Assembly: GCF_017355985.1 (NCBI RefSeq)
Contig: NZ_JAFIQU010000010.1
Coordinates: 1 to 64,000 of the forward strand
Source of the DNA: Arenibaculum pallidiluteum
GTDB taxonomy: Bacteria; Pseudomonadota; Alphaproteobacteria; Azospirillales; Azospirillaceae
Reading direction: 5' to 3'
Length of the DNA: 64,000 nt
This document shows, piece after piece, positions 42,843 to 51,379 of this stretch. Each line of letters begins with the position of its first letter. The stretch's first letter is position 1. Both the position numbers and the translations under genes were made by a program. The notes beneath the pieces were generated by a model. The model was not told the origin of the DNA, searched no databases, and saw nothing but the letters and a program-made list of their open reading frames with translations.

Positions 42843-44201
42843 TCAGGCTACGGAAGCCGGGCGCGGCGCTGTCCGTCCCTCCATCGAGCGGCGGAGCTCG
42901 ACCACATCGAGGTCGTTCACGAGCTCCACGTCGTCGTAGCTGACGATGGCGTCCTTCTTCACCGGCCGCCGGACCCGCACGTTGTGGGCGAGGCCGATCG
43001 GAAGGGCTCGGGCCGCGAGGCTCCGAGAGGCCGGGATCGCATTCGCCCACACCGTATAACCGCCCTCGCCGTCAAGCATGTCGCCGACCGCGAGATCGCG
43101 CTTGGCCGTCGCCACGGCGTCGCCGCGGAACTCCTTCGACGTCCCGGTCGGCTCGCCACGCAGCACGGCGGAGAGGACGCTGACCGAGGTCTCAAGGCCG
43201 ATAATGTGGAAGGGCCGCCACATCGAGGCGTACCAGCCCGACGGGTCAGTCAGCAGCCCGTACTGCTTAAAGCAGGCGCGGGTGTACTCGTTATGCGCCT
43301 TGAAGGTCACGAAGACGCCGTAGCGGATGTTGTTGAACACCTCCCGGCCGTCGGGCTCCTGGCTTGCCGCGATGTCGACCAGGCCGCTGCGCTCCAAGCG
43401 TCCGCCGTCGATGACGGGGCGGAAGACGCGGGCGAGGTCATGCAGGCCGGAAGGCGGAAAGGCGAGCCCATCGTTCGGGCAGTCGAGGCCGGTGCCGTTG
43501 GCGACCGCGGCCATCTCGATGGCAGCCTTCGTGCCGTCGGTGAAGGAGTTGTACATCTTGGGATTGAAGTCGCCCTTCGCGACCTCCTCCTCCGACCAGC
43601 CGAAGAAGCCCCAGACTGTGTCGGGGGTCGAGTAGCGATAGCGCGGCTCGAAGTTCATGCCCTTTCCGGCGCTCGTCAGCTCGAAGCCGCAGGCGCGGAC
43701 CCAATCGACGAGCTCGCAGATCAGAGCCGGCTGGTCGCCATAGGCCATGGAGTAGACGACGCCCTTCTGCCGGGCGCGCTCGGCGAGCAGAGGGCCACAC
43801 AGCACGTCGGCTTCTACGTTGACCATCACGACGTGCTTGCCGTTCTCGATAGCCGCGAGGGCGTGGCGAACGCCGGCGATCGGATGTCCGGTCGCCTCGA
43901 TGATGCACTCGACCTCCTCGCAGGCCATGAGGGCGCCCGCATCGTTGGTGACGCAAGTCCGGCCGTCGCGGGCCGCCTCGCCGATGCTCCCCGCAGCGTA
44001 GCGCTCACGCGGCCAGCCGACCCGCTCCATCGCCTGCCGTGCCTTCGCAACGTCGAGGTCGACGACGGCGACCACGTGGAATCCGTCGATCTTCTGGGCC
44101 TGTGAAAGGACCATGGAGCCGAATTTGCCGGCGCCGATGATCCCTACCCGTACAGGACGGTTGCGGGAGGCTCGTTCGAGAAGTTTGGTCGAGAGGTTCA
44201 C
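42843..44201 (-). CDS. NAD(P)-dependent dehydrogenase with C-terminal SAF domain (COG4091-like), 452 aa
   Basis: Homoserine-dehydrogenase-like N-terminus RVGIIGAGKFGSMVLSQAQK and IIEATGHPIAGVRHALAAIE, central catalytic region with AYGDQPALICELVDWVRACG, and a C-terminal SAF-like part (IGLAHNVRVRRPVKKDAIVS, then YDDVELVNDLD). Enzymes of this family take part in sugar-acid and related catabolism in alphaproteobacteria. First enzyme gene of the operon, 122 bp downstream of the LysR gene on the same strand. Precise reaction unknown. Confidence 0.88.
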   Translation of the reverse strand: MNLSTKLLERASRNRPVRVGIIGAGKFGSMVLSQAQKIDGFHVVAVVDLDVAKARQAMERVGWPRERYAAGSIGEAARDGRTCVTNDAGALMACEEVECIIEATGHPIAGVRHALAAIENGKHVVMVNVEADVLCGPLLAERARQKGVVYSMAYGDQPALICELVDWVRACGFELTSAGKGMNFEPRYRYSTPDTVWGFFGWSEEEVAKGDFNPKMYNSFTDGTKAAIEMAAVANGTGLDCPNDGLAFPPSGLHDLARVFRPVIDGGRLERSGLVDIAASQEPDGREVFNNIRYGVFVTFKAHNEYTRACFKQYGLLTDPSGWYASMWRPFHIIGLETSVSVLSAVLRGEPTGTSKEFRGDAVATAKRDLAVGDMLDGEGGYTVWANAIPASRSLAARALPIGLAHNVRVRRPVKKDAIVSYDDVELVNDLDVVELRRSMEGRTAPRPASVA

Positions 44202-44323
44202 GTCGCATCCTCACCGTTGCTCTGGAGGGCGGCTGCGGAATGTTTGCCCGCGCCTGCCTGTCCGTTCCCGGATGCTACGAGGATGCGGCCTTTCCAAACA
44301 ATTTAGGTGTTCAACAGAATCCG

Positions 44324-45253
44324 TTAGGATTTCTTAACAATCGTCAGGTTCGGCCGCCGCGACGCCTCGACCTCCCGCAGCCAGTCATCCCGTTCGGCCC
44401 GCACCCATTCGATGAAAGTCTTCACCTTCGACAGACGGAGGCGCTCGTGGGGGCAGACGATCCACTGTGTCGTGACGACGACCTTGGGCGGTTCCGTCAC
44501 GGGGCAGACCAGCCGGCCGTCGCGCAGTTCGCGCCAGGCCAGCAGCTCGCTCTCCAACGCGATGCCGAGCCCGTCCGCCGCAGCGTCGATCACCATGTGG
44601 GACCGGTCGAACAGCACCCTTTCCCAGCGCCGGTCGGGCGTCATGCCGGCGGTTCCGAACCAATGCCGCCACTGGACCTGCGACTTCACTGAGTGGATCA
44701 GACGTCGGTCGAGGAGGTCGCGGGGCGACAAGCTGCCGGCAGCGGCGTAGTTCGGCGAGCACATGGGCAGGAAGCGTTCCTCGGCCAGACCTTCGACGAA
44801 GAGGCCGGACCAGCGGCCCTCGCCGTGACGGATCTCGACGTCCACGTCCTCGCGGTCGAAGTTCGTGGGCTCATTGGTTCCATCGACCCGGACCTCGAAC
44901 TGGGGATGAGCGTCGACAAAGGCAGAGAGGCGCGGCATGAGCCACTTGGCGGCAAGGCTTGGGGCCGCCCGGATCGTCAGCCTCGAAACGGCCCGATAAC
45001 CGCGCAGCGCCTGGGTCGCATCGAAAATCGCGTCGATGCTGCCGGCGATCATGTCGTAGAAGCGCTCGCCGGCCTCTGTCAACTTGAGCGTGCGTCCGTC
45101 TTTGCCCATCAGCGAGGTTCCCAGGTACTCCTCGAGCGAGCGCACCTGCTGGCTGATCGCGGAAGGCGTGACACCGAGCTCCTGGGCGGCGCTTGCGAGG
45201 CTCCCGGCCCGGACGGCTGCTTGGAACATGACGATCGCGCGCAACGGAACCAC
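44324..45253 (-). CDS. LysR-family regulator of the TRAP operon, 309 aa
   Basis: GTG 45253 with GGAGG six bases upstream gives VVPLRAIVMFQAAVRAGSLA, a GcvA-like LysR start; an upstream ATG extension is rejected. HTH: ASAAQELGVTPSAISQQVRS. Effector domain: RLTIRAAPSLAAKWLMPRLS and so on. Unusually it is co-directional with the operon it precedes, 122 bp away; the gap has AATCC-TAAC-GGATT (an inverted repeat) near the LysR stop, which could be a terminator stem or operator. Confidence 0.92.
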   Translation of the reverse strand: MVPLRAIVMFQAAVRAGSLASAAQELGVTPSAISQQVRSLEEYLGTSLMGKDGRTLKLTEAGERFYDMIAGSIDAIFDATQALRGYRAVSRLTIRAAPSLAAKWLMPRLSAFVDAHPQFEVRVDGTNEPTNFDREDVDVEIRHGEGRWSGLFVEGLAEERFLPMCSPNYAAAGSLSPRDLLDRRLIHSVKSQVQWRHWFGTAGMTPDRRWERVLFDRSHMVIDAAADGLGIALESELLAWRELRDGRLVCPVTEPPKVVVTTQWIVCPHERLRLSKVKTFIEWVRAERDDWLREVEASRRPNLTIVKKS

Positions 45254-45912
45254 GGCCGACCTCCGCCAGCATCGTCGCCCAGCCCTCGGGCAGCTTTCAG
45301 CATAGTCGATCCGGGCATGCGCTTCCGCAACCACGGCGGTCCGTATGGCGGATCTTATTCATGGAAAGTCTGCCGCGCATCAAGCGCTCCATGTGACCCA
45401 GTCCCAGGCGTCGGCGAAGTCGAGGGTCTATGGATAGCGTTGGATATGCATGACGGCCGTCACAAGGTGGACCAGGGGGCGCTCATTCCCGTCTTCATCC
45501 AGGAGCTTCCAGTGTTCCGAGGCAGGGTCAAGGGTTAACCACGCTGGCTCGCGAAGCGATGTGCTGATGGTATGCCTCATCCAGCTGCGCTCGACCGTCA
45601 GCGCCGCCGACGGAAGACCAACGTGCCGTACGGTGAGCCTTTGGCCGGTATTCCCACGCCGAGCGGCGAAACTGATATAGGCCCTTCGAAAGACCCGTCG
45701 GCGAGAGCGCCCTGAATGGGAAAATGGGGAGGGTGGGGAGGCTGTCCTGGCGAATGACCACGGACGTGATCCGGGGCCACAAGGCCGGATCGTAGAAGAC
45801 CTTCGACGTGTGCCGAACGGTTTCGTCCATGCCGCAACTACTTCGGGGCTGCAGACTATACAAAATCAATCCAAAATTGCTATGGACGATTTCGCAGGGG
45901 TTAGGGGACAGC
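45254..45912. other. Stretch with no supported gene
   Basis: 659 bp between the LysR start and a small ORF. The minus-strand frame 45528-45914 could encode about 100 residues (MDETVRHTSKVFYDPALWPR) but has no good ribosome site. GC is lower than average around 45830-45900. Probably holds the LysR promoter. Confidence 0.35.
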
Positions 45913-46080
45913 ATGTCCTCGAAATTATCCGATCACCGTGAACAGCTTCATCACTTCGTCTGCAGGGCCCTCACTGCACTCCTGAGACAGGCGGAATCCT
46001 GCGCCCCGGAGAGGACGATCGGGCTGACGGGACATGGTAGCGAAACTACACAGTCGATCCGTTTGACTCGGACTTTGTAA
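45913..46080 (+). CDS. Possible small protein upstream of RTX1, 55 aa
   Basis: ATG 45913 preceded by AGGGGA gives MSSKLSDHREQLHHFVCRAL, then TALLRQAESCAPERTIGLTG and a polar tail to 46080. Helical, charged N-terminal half. It ends 76 bp before the conserved RTX promoter module. Function unknown. Confidence 0.4.
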   Translation: MSSKLSDHREQLHHFVCRALTALLRQAESCAPERTIGLTGHGSETTQSIRLTRTL

Positions 46081-46155
46081 TAGCAGAGTCGGTCGTTGCA
46101 GCCACGAGATCGCAAGTATCACGGTTCGTCAGCCGCGCAACCGTTCACGAAACAC

Positions 46156-46210
46156 TTGAAACGGCCGCAGTTCCGCACGACGACGGATTGATACGTGGGG
46201 CAGGCATAAA
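46156..46210 (+). promoter_or_regulatory. Conserved RTX upstream module, copy 1
   Basis: TTGAAAC at 46156-46162, TGATAC at 46189-46194, and ATAAA at 46206-46210, 78 bp before the RTX1 ATG. The same three elements with near-identical spacing precede the two other RTX paralogues. Likely promoter plus activator site. Confidence 0.65.
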
Positions 46211-46283
46211 GACGCGACGGGCAGCTACCGCTACTAGCCGGGCGTTTCGCGGGCGTTCCGCTGCACAAGTTGGAGACGAAACT

Positions 46284-47411
46284 ATGGCCATCATTTACGG
46301 CACCAACGGCAACGATATGGGCCCTATGGCCATGATCGGCACGACTGATGCCGACACGATCGATGGCATGGCAGGCCATGACCATTTACACGGTTTAGGA
46401 GGCAACGACATCCTGGTGAACCGTGGCGTAACCGGGATGGACATCATCGACGGCGGTGCTGGGACAGACCTCGTGTCCTATGCCCACCTGGACAGACCTG
46501 TTCTGGTCTCCCTCAAGGACGGTGTCGCGGATGATCCTGCCGGAATTGTCTCTGACAAGCTGATCAGCATTGAGAATGTCTGGGGGTCCGCTTACGAAGA
46601 CACGCTCGTCGGCAACGCGATCGCAAACGAACTCATCGGTCGCAGCGGCAACGACATCCTTGAAGGCATGGCGGGCGCCGATGTCATCTCGGGCGGAACC
46701 GGCAAGGACCTCGCAACGTACGGAACCTCATACGCCGGAGTGACGGTGAGTCTGGCGACCGGTGAGGTCCACGGCGGTCATGCGGAAGGCGACAAGCTGT
46801 ACAGCATTGAGAGCCTTGGCGGCTCAGATTACGCCGACATGCTCAAGGGCACGGACGGAGCGAACGACCTACACGGTGGTAAAGGCAACGACTCGCTCTA
46901 CGGCCAGGGAGACGACGATGAGTTGCTGGGCGGAGACGGCAATGACGTCATCGACGGGGGCTTCGGCGCCGACTTCGCACATGGGGGCAAGGGAAGTGAC
47001 ACAGTTTTCGGCGGCGCAGGCGCCGACAGGCTTGAAGGCAACCAGGGCAGCGACACGATCTATGGGCAAATGGGGAGAGACCTGATCGATGGTGGTTCCG
47101 GTGACGACGTGATCGTGGGCGGAAGCAACGACGATACGTTCCTGTACAATTTCCGCGCCCCAAGACAGGACACCGGCGACGGTCACGACAGGATCGTCGG
47201 CTTCGAAGGAGCCAGCAAGGGCTGGGGTGACGTGCTTGTGTTCTGCGATATGGAGTTCGGTAATATTGCTGTGACTGAACAGGAAGGTAGGACATTGTTC
47301 AGTTGGATGAGCCCCGAAGGTGACGAGAACTCCATCGTCGTTGACGCGGTTGGCTTGGTCGCGGGAACCGATTACGTGTCGGCATCATCGCTGGAGTATT
47401 GGTACAACTGA
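46284..47411 (+). CDS. RTX calcium-binding secreted protein 1, 375 aa
   Basis: ATG 46284 follows GGAGACGAAACT and starts MAIIYGTNGNDMG, shared with the two paralogues at 56295 and 60742. Glycine/aspartate nonapeptides (GGNDIL, GGAGTDL, GSDTVFGGAGADRLEGNQG, SGDDVIVGG) form calcium-bound parallel beta-rolls outside the cell. Two blocks of the type ISIENVWGSAYEDTLVGNAI followed by ASYxxSxAGVTVSLATGE repeat in the middle. No Sec leader; the acidic/aliphatic C-terminus (YNFRAPRQDTGDGHDRIVGF ... ) fits a type I export signal. Probably exported by the 57441-60461 machinery, about 10 kb away. Confidence 0.92.
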   Translation: MAIIYGTNGNDMGPMAMIGTTDADTIDGMAGHDHLHGLGGNDILVNRGVTGMDIIDGGAGTDLVSYAHLDRPVLVSLKDGVADDPAGIVSDKLISIENVWGSAYEDTLVGNAIANELIGRSGNDILEGMAGADVISGGTGKDLATYGTSYAGVTVSLATGEVHGGHAEGDKLYSIESLGGSDYADMLKGTDGANDLHGGKGNDSLYGQGDDDELLGGDGNDVIDGGFGADFAHGGKGSDTVFGGAGADRLEGNQGSDTIYGQMGRDLIDGGSGDDVIVGGSNDDTFLYNFRAPRQDTGDGHDRIVGFEGASKGWGDVLVFCDMEFGNIAVTEQEGRTLFSWMSPEGDENSIVVDAVGLVAGTDYVSASSLEYWYN

Positions 47412-47558
47412 TCCTGCGGGCAACGAACCAAATGATGCCGCACGCCGGTGCACAGGCCCTATCCGGCCGCCGGCACCGCGGACTCGCAAATGGGACCCGC
47501 CGTTTGAGCCGTGTCCTGGCTTGCTGGCGCGACACAATCGAACATCAATGGAGGCACC

Positions 47559-48251
47559 ATGCGGGCGATTGGGCTTTTGGGTGGCATGAGCTGGGAGAGC
47601 ACGGCCGTCTATTATCGTATCATGAACGAGCACGTGCGTGATCGGCTTGGCGCGCTTCACTCGGCGCGGCTGCTTCTTAACTCGTACGATTTTGCTGAGA
47701 TCGCCGAGATGCAGGCGCGCGGGGAGTGGCATCTCGCCGGCGAGAGGTTGGCGTGCGACGCCCGCAAACTGCAAGAGCTTGGCGCGGCGGCGATCATGAT
47801 TTGTACGAACACCATGCATGAGGTGGCCGGATTCGTCGAGGCCGCGATCTCGGTCCCACTGCTGCACATCGTCGATCCGACTGCCGAGGCTATCCGAGCA
47901 GCCAAGGTGAAGCGGCCGGCGCTTTTGGCAACACGCTTTACGATGGAGCGCCGATTCTATGTCGAGCGCATGGGTGAACGCTTCGGCATTGATGTCATTA
48001 TTCCCGATGCGGCCGGACGGGAGGTGATTCACACAGGGATCTACGACGAGCTTTGTCGCGGTATCGTCAGCGCCACGACACGGCAGGCTTACTTGAACGA
48101 AATTGAAAGGCTGTCTGAACGTGGCGCCGACTCCGTCATCTTCGGCTGTACGGAAATCGGATTGCTCCTGGACCAGAAGGACGTTCCGGTTCCGGTGTTC
48201 GACACAACACGGATCCATGCAGTTGGCGCGGTGGATTGGGCGTTGAGCTAA
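47559..48251 (+). CDS. Aspartate/glutamate racemase family protein (YgeA-like), 230 aa
   Basis: ATG 47559 follows GGAGG. MRAIGLLGGMSWESTAVYYR is the family start; the two catalytic cysteines are in IMICTNTMHEVAG and VIFGCTEIGLLL, so both proton-shuttle residues are present. Broad-specificity amino-acid racemases of this group make D-amino acids. The stop TAA (48249-48251) abuts the IS5 remnant. Confidence 0.93.
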   Translation: MRAIGLLGGMSWESTAVYYRIMNEHVRDRLGALHSARLLLNSYDFAEIAEMQARGEWHLAGERLACDARKLQELGAAAIMICTNTMHEVAGFVEAAISVPLLHIVDPTAEAIRAAKVKRPALLATRFTMERRFYVERMGERFGIDVIIPDAAGREVIHTGIYDELCRGIVSATTRQAYLNEIERLSERGADSVIFGCTEIGLLLDQKDVPVPVFDTTRIHAVGAVDWALS

Positions 48252-48257
48252 GACCGC

Positions 48258-48963
48258 CTAACAGAACCATCTCTGGACGAAGCGCCGGCAAACGAGGCTG
48301 GCGGCGATGTGGTGGAATGCTCTGAAGATGTCGGCGCGCCGCTCGTAGGGACAGCGATGCGGCGGAAGCGGGCGAACCAGGCCAGTGTGCGCTCGACCAC
48401 CCATCGGTGTCGTCCCAGGCGCTCGCTGCTCTCGATGGCGCGCCGGGCGATCCGGGGGAGCTTGGCGGGCCTTCGGCGCGGCCGGCCGACGCACTGGCGG
48501 ATCGGCGGCACGGCATCGACGAGTTCCTCGATGAGCAGGCTGTCGTGGCGGTTGGCCGGGGAGATCCTCAAAGCGAGCGGGATGCCGTTGGCGTCGACCA
48601 GGAGGTGGCGCTTCGAGCCCGGCCTGCCACGATCCGTCGGGTTCGGACCGGTCTCCTCGCCCCCTTTTGGCCGGGACGCTGGCGCTGTCCACCGCGGCAC
48701 GCGACCAGTCGATCGCGTTGGCCCAGCCGAGCCGGTCGAGCAGGACACGATGCAGGCGCTCCCACACGCTGGCCTGCTGCCATTCGTGGAGCCGACGCCA
48801 GCACGTCATGCCCGAGCCGCAGCCCATCTCCACCGGCAGCAGCTTCCAGGGAGTGCCGGTGCGCAGCGCGAACAGGATACCGGTCAGGGCCGCGCGATCG
48901 TCGATCCGCGGCCGTCCACCTTTCGGCTTCGGTGGCTCAGGCGGGATCAGCGGGGCGACAACA
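48258..48963 (-). pseudogene. IS5-family transposase, degenerate
   Basis: Begins without start codon (VVAPLIPPEPPKPKGGRPRI), continues DDRAALTGILFALRTGTPWK and WRRLHEWQQASVWERLHRVL, then shifts frame near 48660 (GSKRHLLVDANGIPLALRIS), lacks the HADKGYD segment with a catalytic Asp (after GRPRRRPAKL the text jumps to PRIARRAIESSERLGRH), and shifts again near 48350 (RYERRADIFRAFHHIAASLV). N-terminal truncation, two frameshifts and an internal deletion make it dead. Confidence 0.88.
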
Positions 48964-49043
48964 TTTCAGAGGGCGTTGGATACGAGTGGAGCAGCCATGC
49001 CCCTCCCAACAACCCGAAACCAGTTTCGCTACGCTTTCTAGCA

Positions 49044-49857
49044 TTACAGTTGCGTGCCACGGCTGAGGTAGGCGTCTTGGGCAATGGCCTGATGGCAACG
49101 GCGCCAAGCGGACCAGGCGATGACGATCGCCGGTTCGATCTGGCGCTGAGTTAAACGCCAGGCAACGCGACGGATTTCCTGTGCGGACCAGCGCACCATG
49201 GGCGTTGGCTTTCGACCGCCTGCTTTTTGTGGGCGGCAGGCGCGTCTCCGCTTTGTGGCGGATCACCGCGAGCATGGCGAAGGCAAGCATGACCAGCAAG
49301 ACGTGCGTGCCAGCTGGCGTCTCGTTGTGGGCCAGACCTAGCTCGGTCTTGGCGGTTTCGAAGGCGTCCTCGGCGGCCCAGCGCCGCCCCTCGACCCGGT
49401 CCAGGACCTCCAGCGGCGTGCCGGCCGGGCACCAGGTCGTGAAGAAGGCCGGGCCACCGTCGCCGAGCTTGCGCCGGATCAGCACGCCGCGCGTCCACAG
49501 GCCCAGCCCGGCCGGCGCGCCGACATCCTCGGGATCGAGATCGGCCAGCTCCAGGTAGGCCCAGTCGTACAAGCGCGGCCCCTTGGTCCCGTCGCCAGCC
49601 GAGAGCCGGACCCGGCGTGAGGCCGGGACCGCTTCAGCGATCTCCGAGGCAGTGCCCGAGACCGCCGTCCGTTTGGCCCAGGAGTTGAAGTGGTGGGCGC
49701 CCGTCACGCCCAGAACATAGCCCTTGCCGGCCCGGCGCAGCGCCATTTCAAGCTCGCCCATGCCGTAGATGCTGTCGGCCGCCGGGCGCGGCTTGGTGGC
49801 AAAGCGGACCGCCTCGGGCACGTGGGCCTTTGCGCGGCGCTCCAAATTGTCGGACTA
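49044..49857 (-). pseudogene. IS701-family transposase, 5'-truncated and frameshifted
   Basis: Enters at the truncated 5' end (LERRAKAHVPEAVRFATKPR), directly joins AADSIYGMGELEMALRRAGK (an internal loss of about 20 residues before AADS), and continues with the DDE-type core (YLELADLDPEDVGAPAGLGL, EGRRWAAEDAFETAKTELGL). Near 49190 one base shift separates it from its natural end VRWSAQEIRRVAWRLTQRQI ... SRGTQL, stop 49044-49046. Inactive. Confidence 0.85.
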
Positions 49858-49878
49858 GGGCATGTCGCCAAAGCTACG

Positions 49879-49919
<41 letters not shown>

Positions 49920-49927
49920 GATTCCGA

Positions 49928-49955
49928 GGCCCCGGTGGCGCAAGCCCCCGGGACC
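49928..49955 (+). terminator. Hairpin after the tRNA fragment
   Basis: GGCCCCGG (49928-49935) pairs with CCGGGACC (49948-49955) with one mismatch, followed by TTTCGCTTTT. The spacing from CCA and the T-rich tail are those of a tRNA terminator, so the natural downstream sequence of the tRNA gene seems preserved. Confidence 0.6.
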
Positions 49956-50176
49956 TTTCGCTTTTGGCCCGGCGCGGAAGGGCAGGGGGCACCGCAGGGC
50001 GTCCCGATCCGGGCGGCCCGCTAATCGACCATCACCGACAGCAGGAGGCTTTCGGTCAAGCTTCCAGCCATCGTGAATTTCATGCCGCGAGCAGCGTACA
50101 TCTGAACGGCATTTCGGGCCTCGTGTATGCTGTCGGTGCCACGGCGCACCAGTATGGTCAATGCGAGGCCAAGCGC

Positions 50177-50809
50177 ATGAACGACATTCAGCAGATCATC
50201 GCGACTGTCGTCGGGATTCTGATGATCGCCTTCGGTCTGATCCTGATCGCAATGCGCCGTGAGGGTGCTGCCAGTCACCTGAAGATCATGGGCTTCGAAG
50301 CCAATCTATCCACGCCTGCGCTGGTCATCATCATTGCCGGCTGTGCATTGTTCTCATTGCCGCTCTTCGTCCCGCATCGTCCCAACACATGGGGCTGGCG
50401 TGCCTCCGGAACGGAAGCCGTGGCCAAGGTGGGTTCCGCTACGCTTTTCGAGCGGCAGAGCATAAACGCGAGCGAGGTCGAACCGAACGACATCCAAGGG
50501 CAGGCAAATGTACTTCAGTTCGGTGTCTGGGCACGGGGTTCGCTCAGGGAGGAGGATCGGGATTACTATGTGGTTGCCGTTCCAGAAGGAAGCAAGAGTG
50601 CCAACCGTCTTATAATTAACAACACAACGGGGCAATACTACACCGTAAGGATTTTCAATGGTCAATATGAGGAGGTTCTGACCGATTTCAGGCGGGCCAA
50701 TCTGAGCCATGTCCTGAGGAGCAGCAGCGGCTATCTGATCCTCCTGCAGCAAGCCAACCGAAACGACGAGGTCATGGAATACGAGGTAATCGTGCGGGCG
50801 GAGCCATGA
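50177..50809 (+). CDS. Membrane protein with extracytoplasmic beta domain, 210 aa
   Basis: ATG 50177 begins MNDIQQIIATVVGILMIAFG, TM1; a second segment (LVIIIAGCALFSLPLFVP) follows near residue 45-65. The rest, about 140 residues, is predicted outside or in the periplasm and beta-rich (EVEPNDIQGQANVLQFGVWA, REEDRDYYVVAVPEG), similar in pattern to bacterial pre-peptidase C-terminal-like domains (EPND...DRDYY). Lower GC than flanks. Function unknown. Confidence 0.75.
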   Translation: MNDIQQIIATVVGILMIAFGLILIAMRREGAASHLKIMGFEANLSTPALVIIIAGCALFSLPLFVPHRPNTWGWRASGTEAVAKVGSATLFERQSINASEVEPNDIQGQANVLQFGVWARGSLREEDRDYYVVAVPEGSKSANRLIINNTTGQYYTVRIFNGQYEEVLTDFRRANLSHVLRSSSGYLILLQQANRNDEVMEYEVIVRAEP

Positions 50810-51379
50810 AAAGCCCGCTTGTCGGCAATGCCGGTGGAAAGCACGCATCCGTTCCGGCGGCGTCCGGTGGGAAGACGCGACGGGGCCCATTGACGGCGGA
50901 GTGATCCTGGGATGCTCCGGCCGACACCTCGCTCGTCCCCGAACGCCGGTTGAGCGGCCGCGCGGTCGGCAGCCCGCGCGTTGTCCGCGCCCATGCCTTC
51001 GAGCCTTTGTGGCTCTCGAGGAAGTAGGTCTCGGCGGCCTCGACGATGCCCGAGAGGTGCCTGGGTTCGACCGCGGGGCGCGCTCAGAACCCGATGGCGC
51101 CAACGGAAGGAGGTCGTGCGGTGCACCCCGGCGGCCTAGGCCGCCTGGCGCACGCTCTTGCCCGCGACGACGGGCCCGGCGTCGGCGAGCCAGGCGTCCC
51201 GAGCAGCGGAAGATAGGCGCGACGAACGCGCTACGGGCGGCCAAGGGATCGCGCCGTTCGGGATCGTAGAGGAAAAGCCCAAGGATGGGCGGCACCGACT
51301 TCGCATACGTCCTCGGCGACCTGCGTCGGGACGACCCGCGAGCAGGCTCGGAATGCGAGTCAGGTCATATGGATTGCGT
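50810..51379. other. Stretch with no supported gene
   Basis: 570 bp downstream of the histidine kinase (minus) and of the membrane protein (plus). A minus-strand tail ending at 51136 (AARDAWLADAGPVVAGKSVR then QAA) looks like a genuine C-terminus without its body. Nothing else supported. Confidence 0.35.

Noticed and set aside
42648-44105. 485-codon plus-strand frame across the SAF dehydrogenase
   Set aside because: Antisense shadow of a full-length enzyme with recognisable Rossmann motif.
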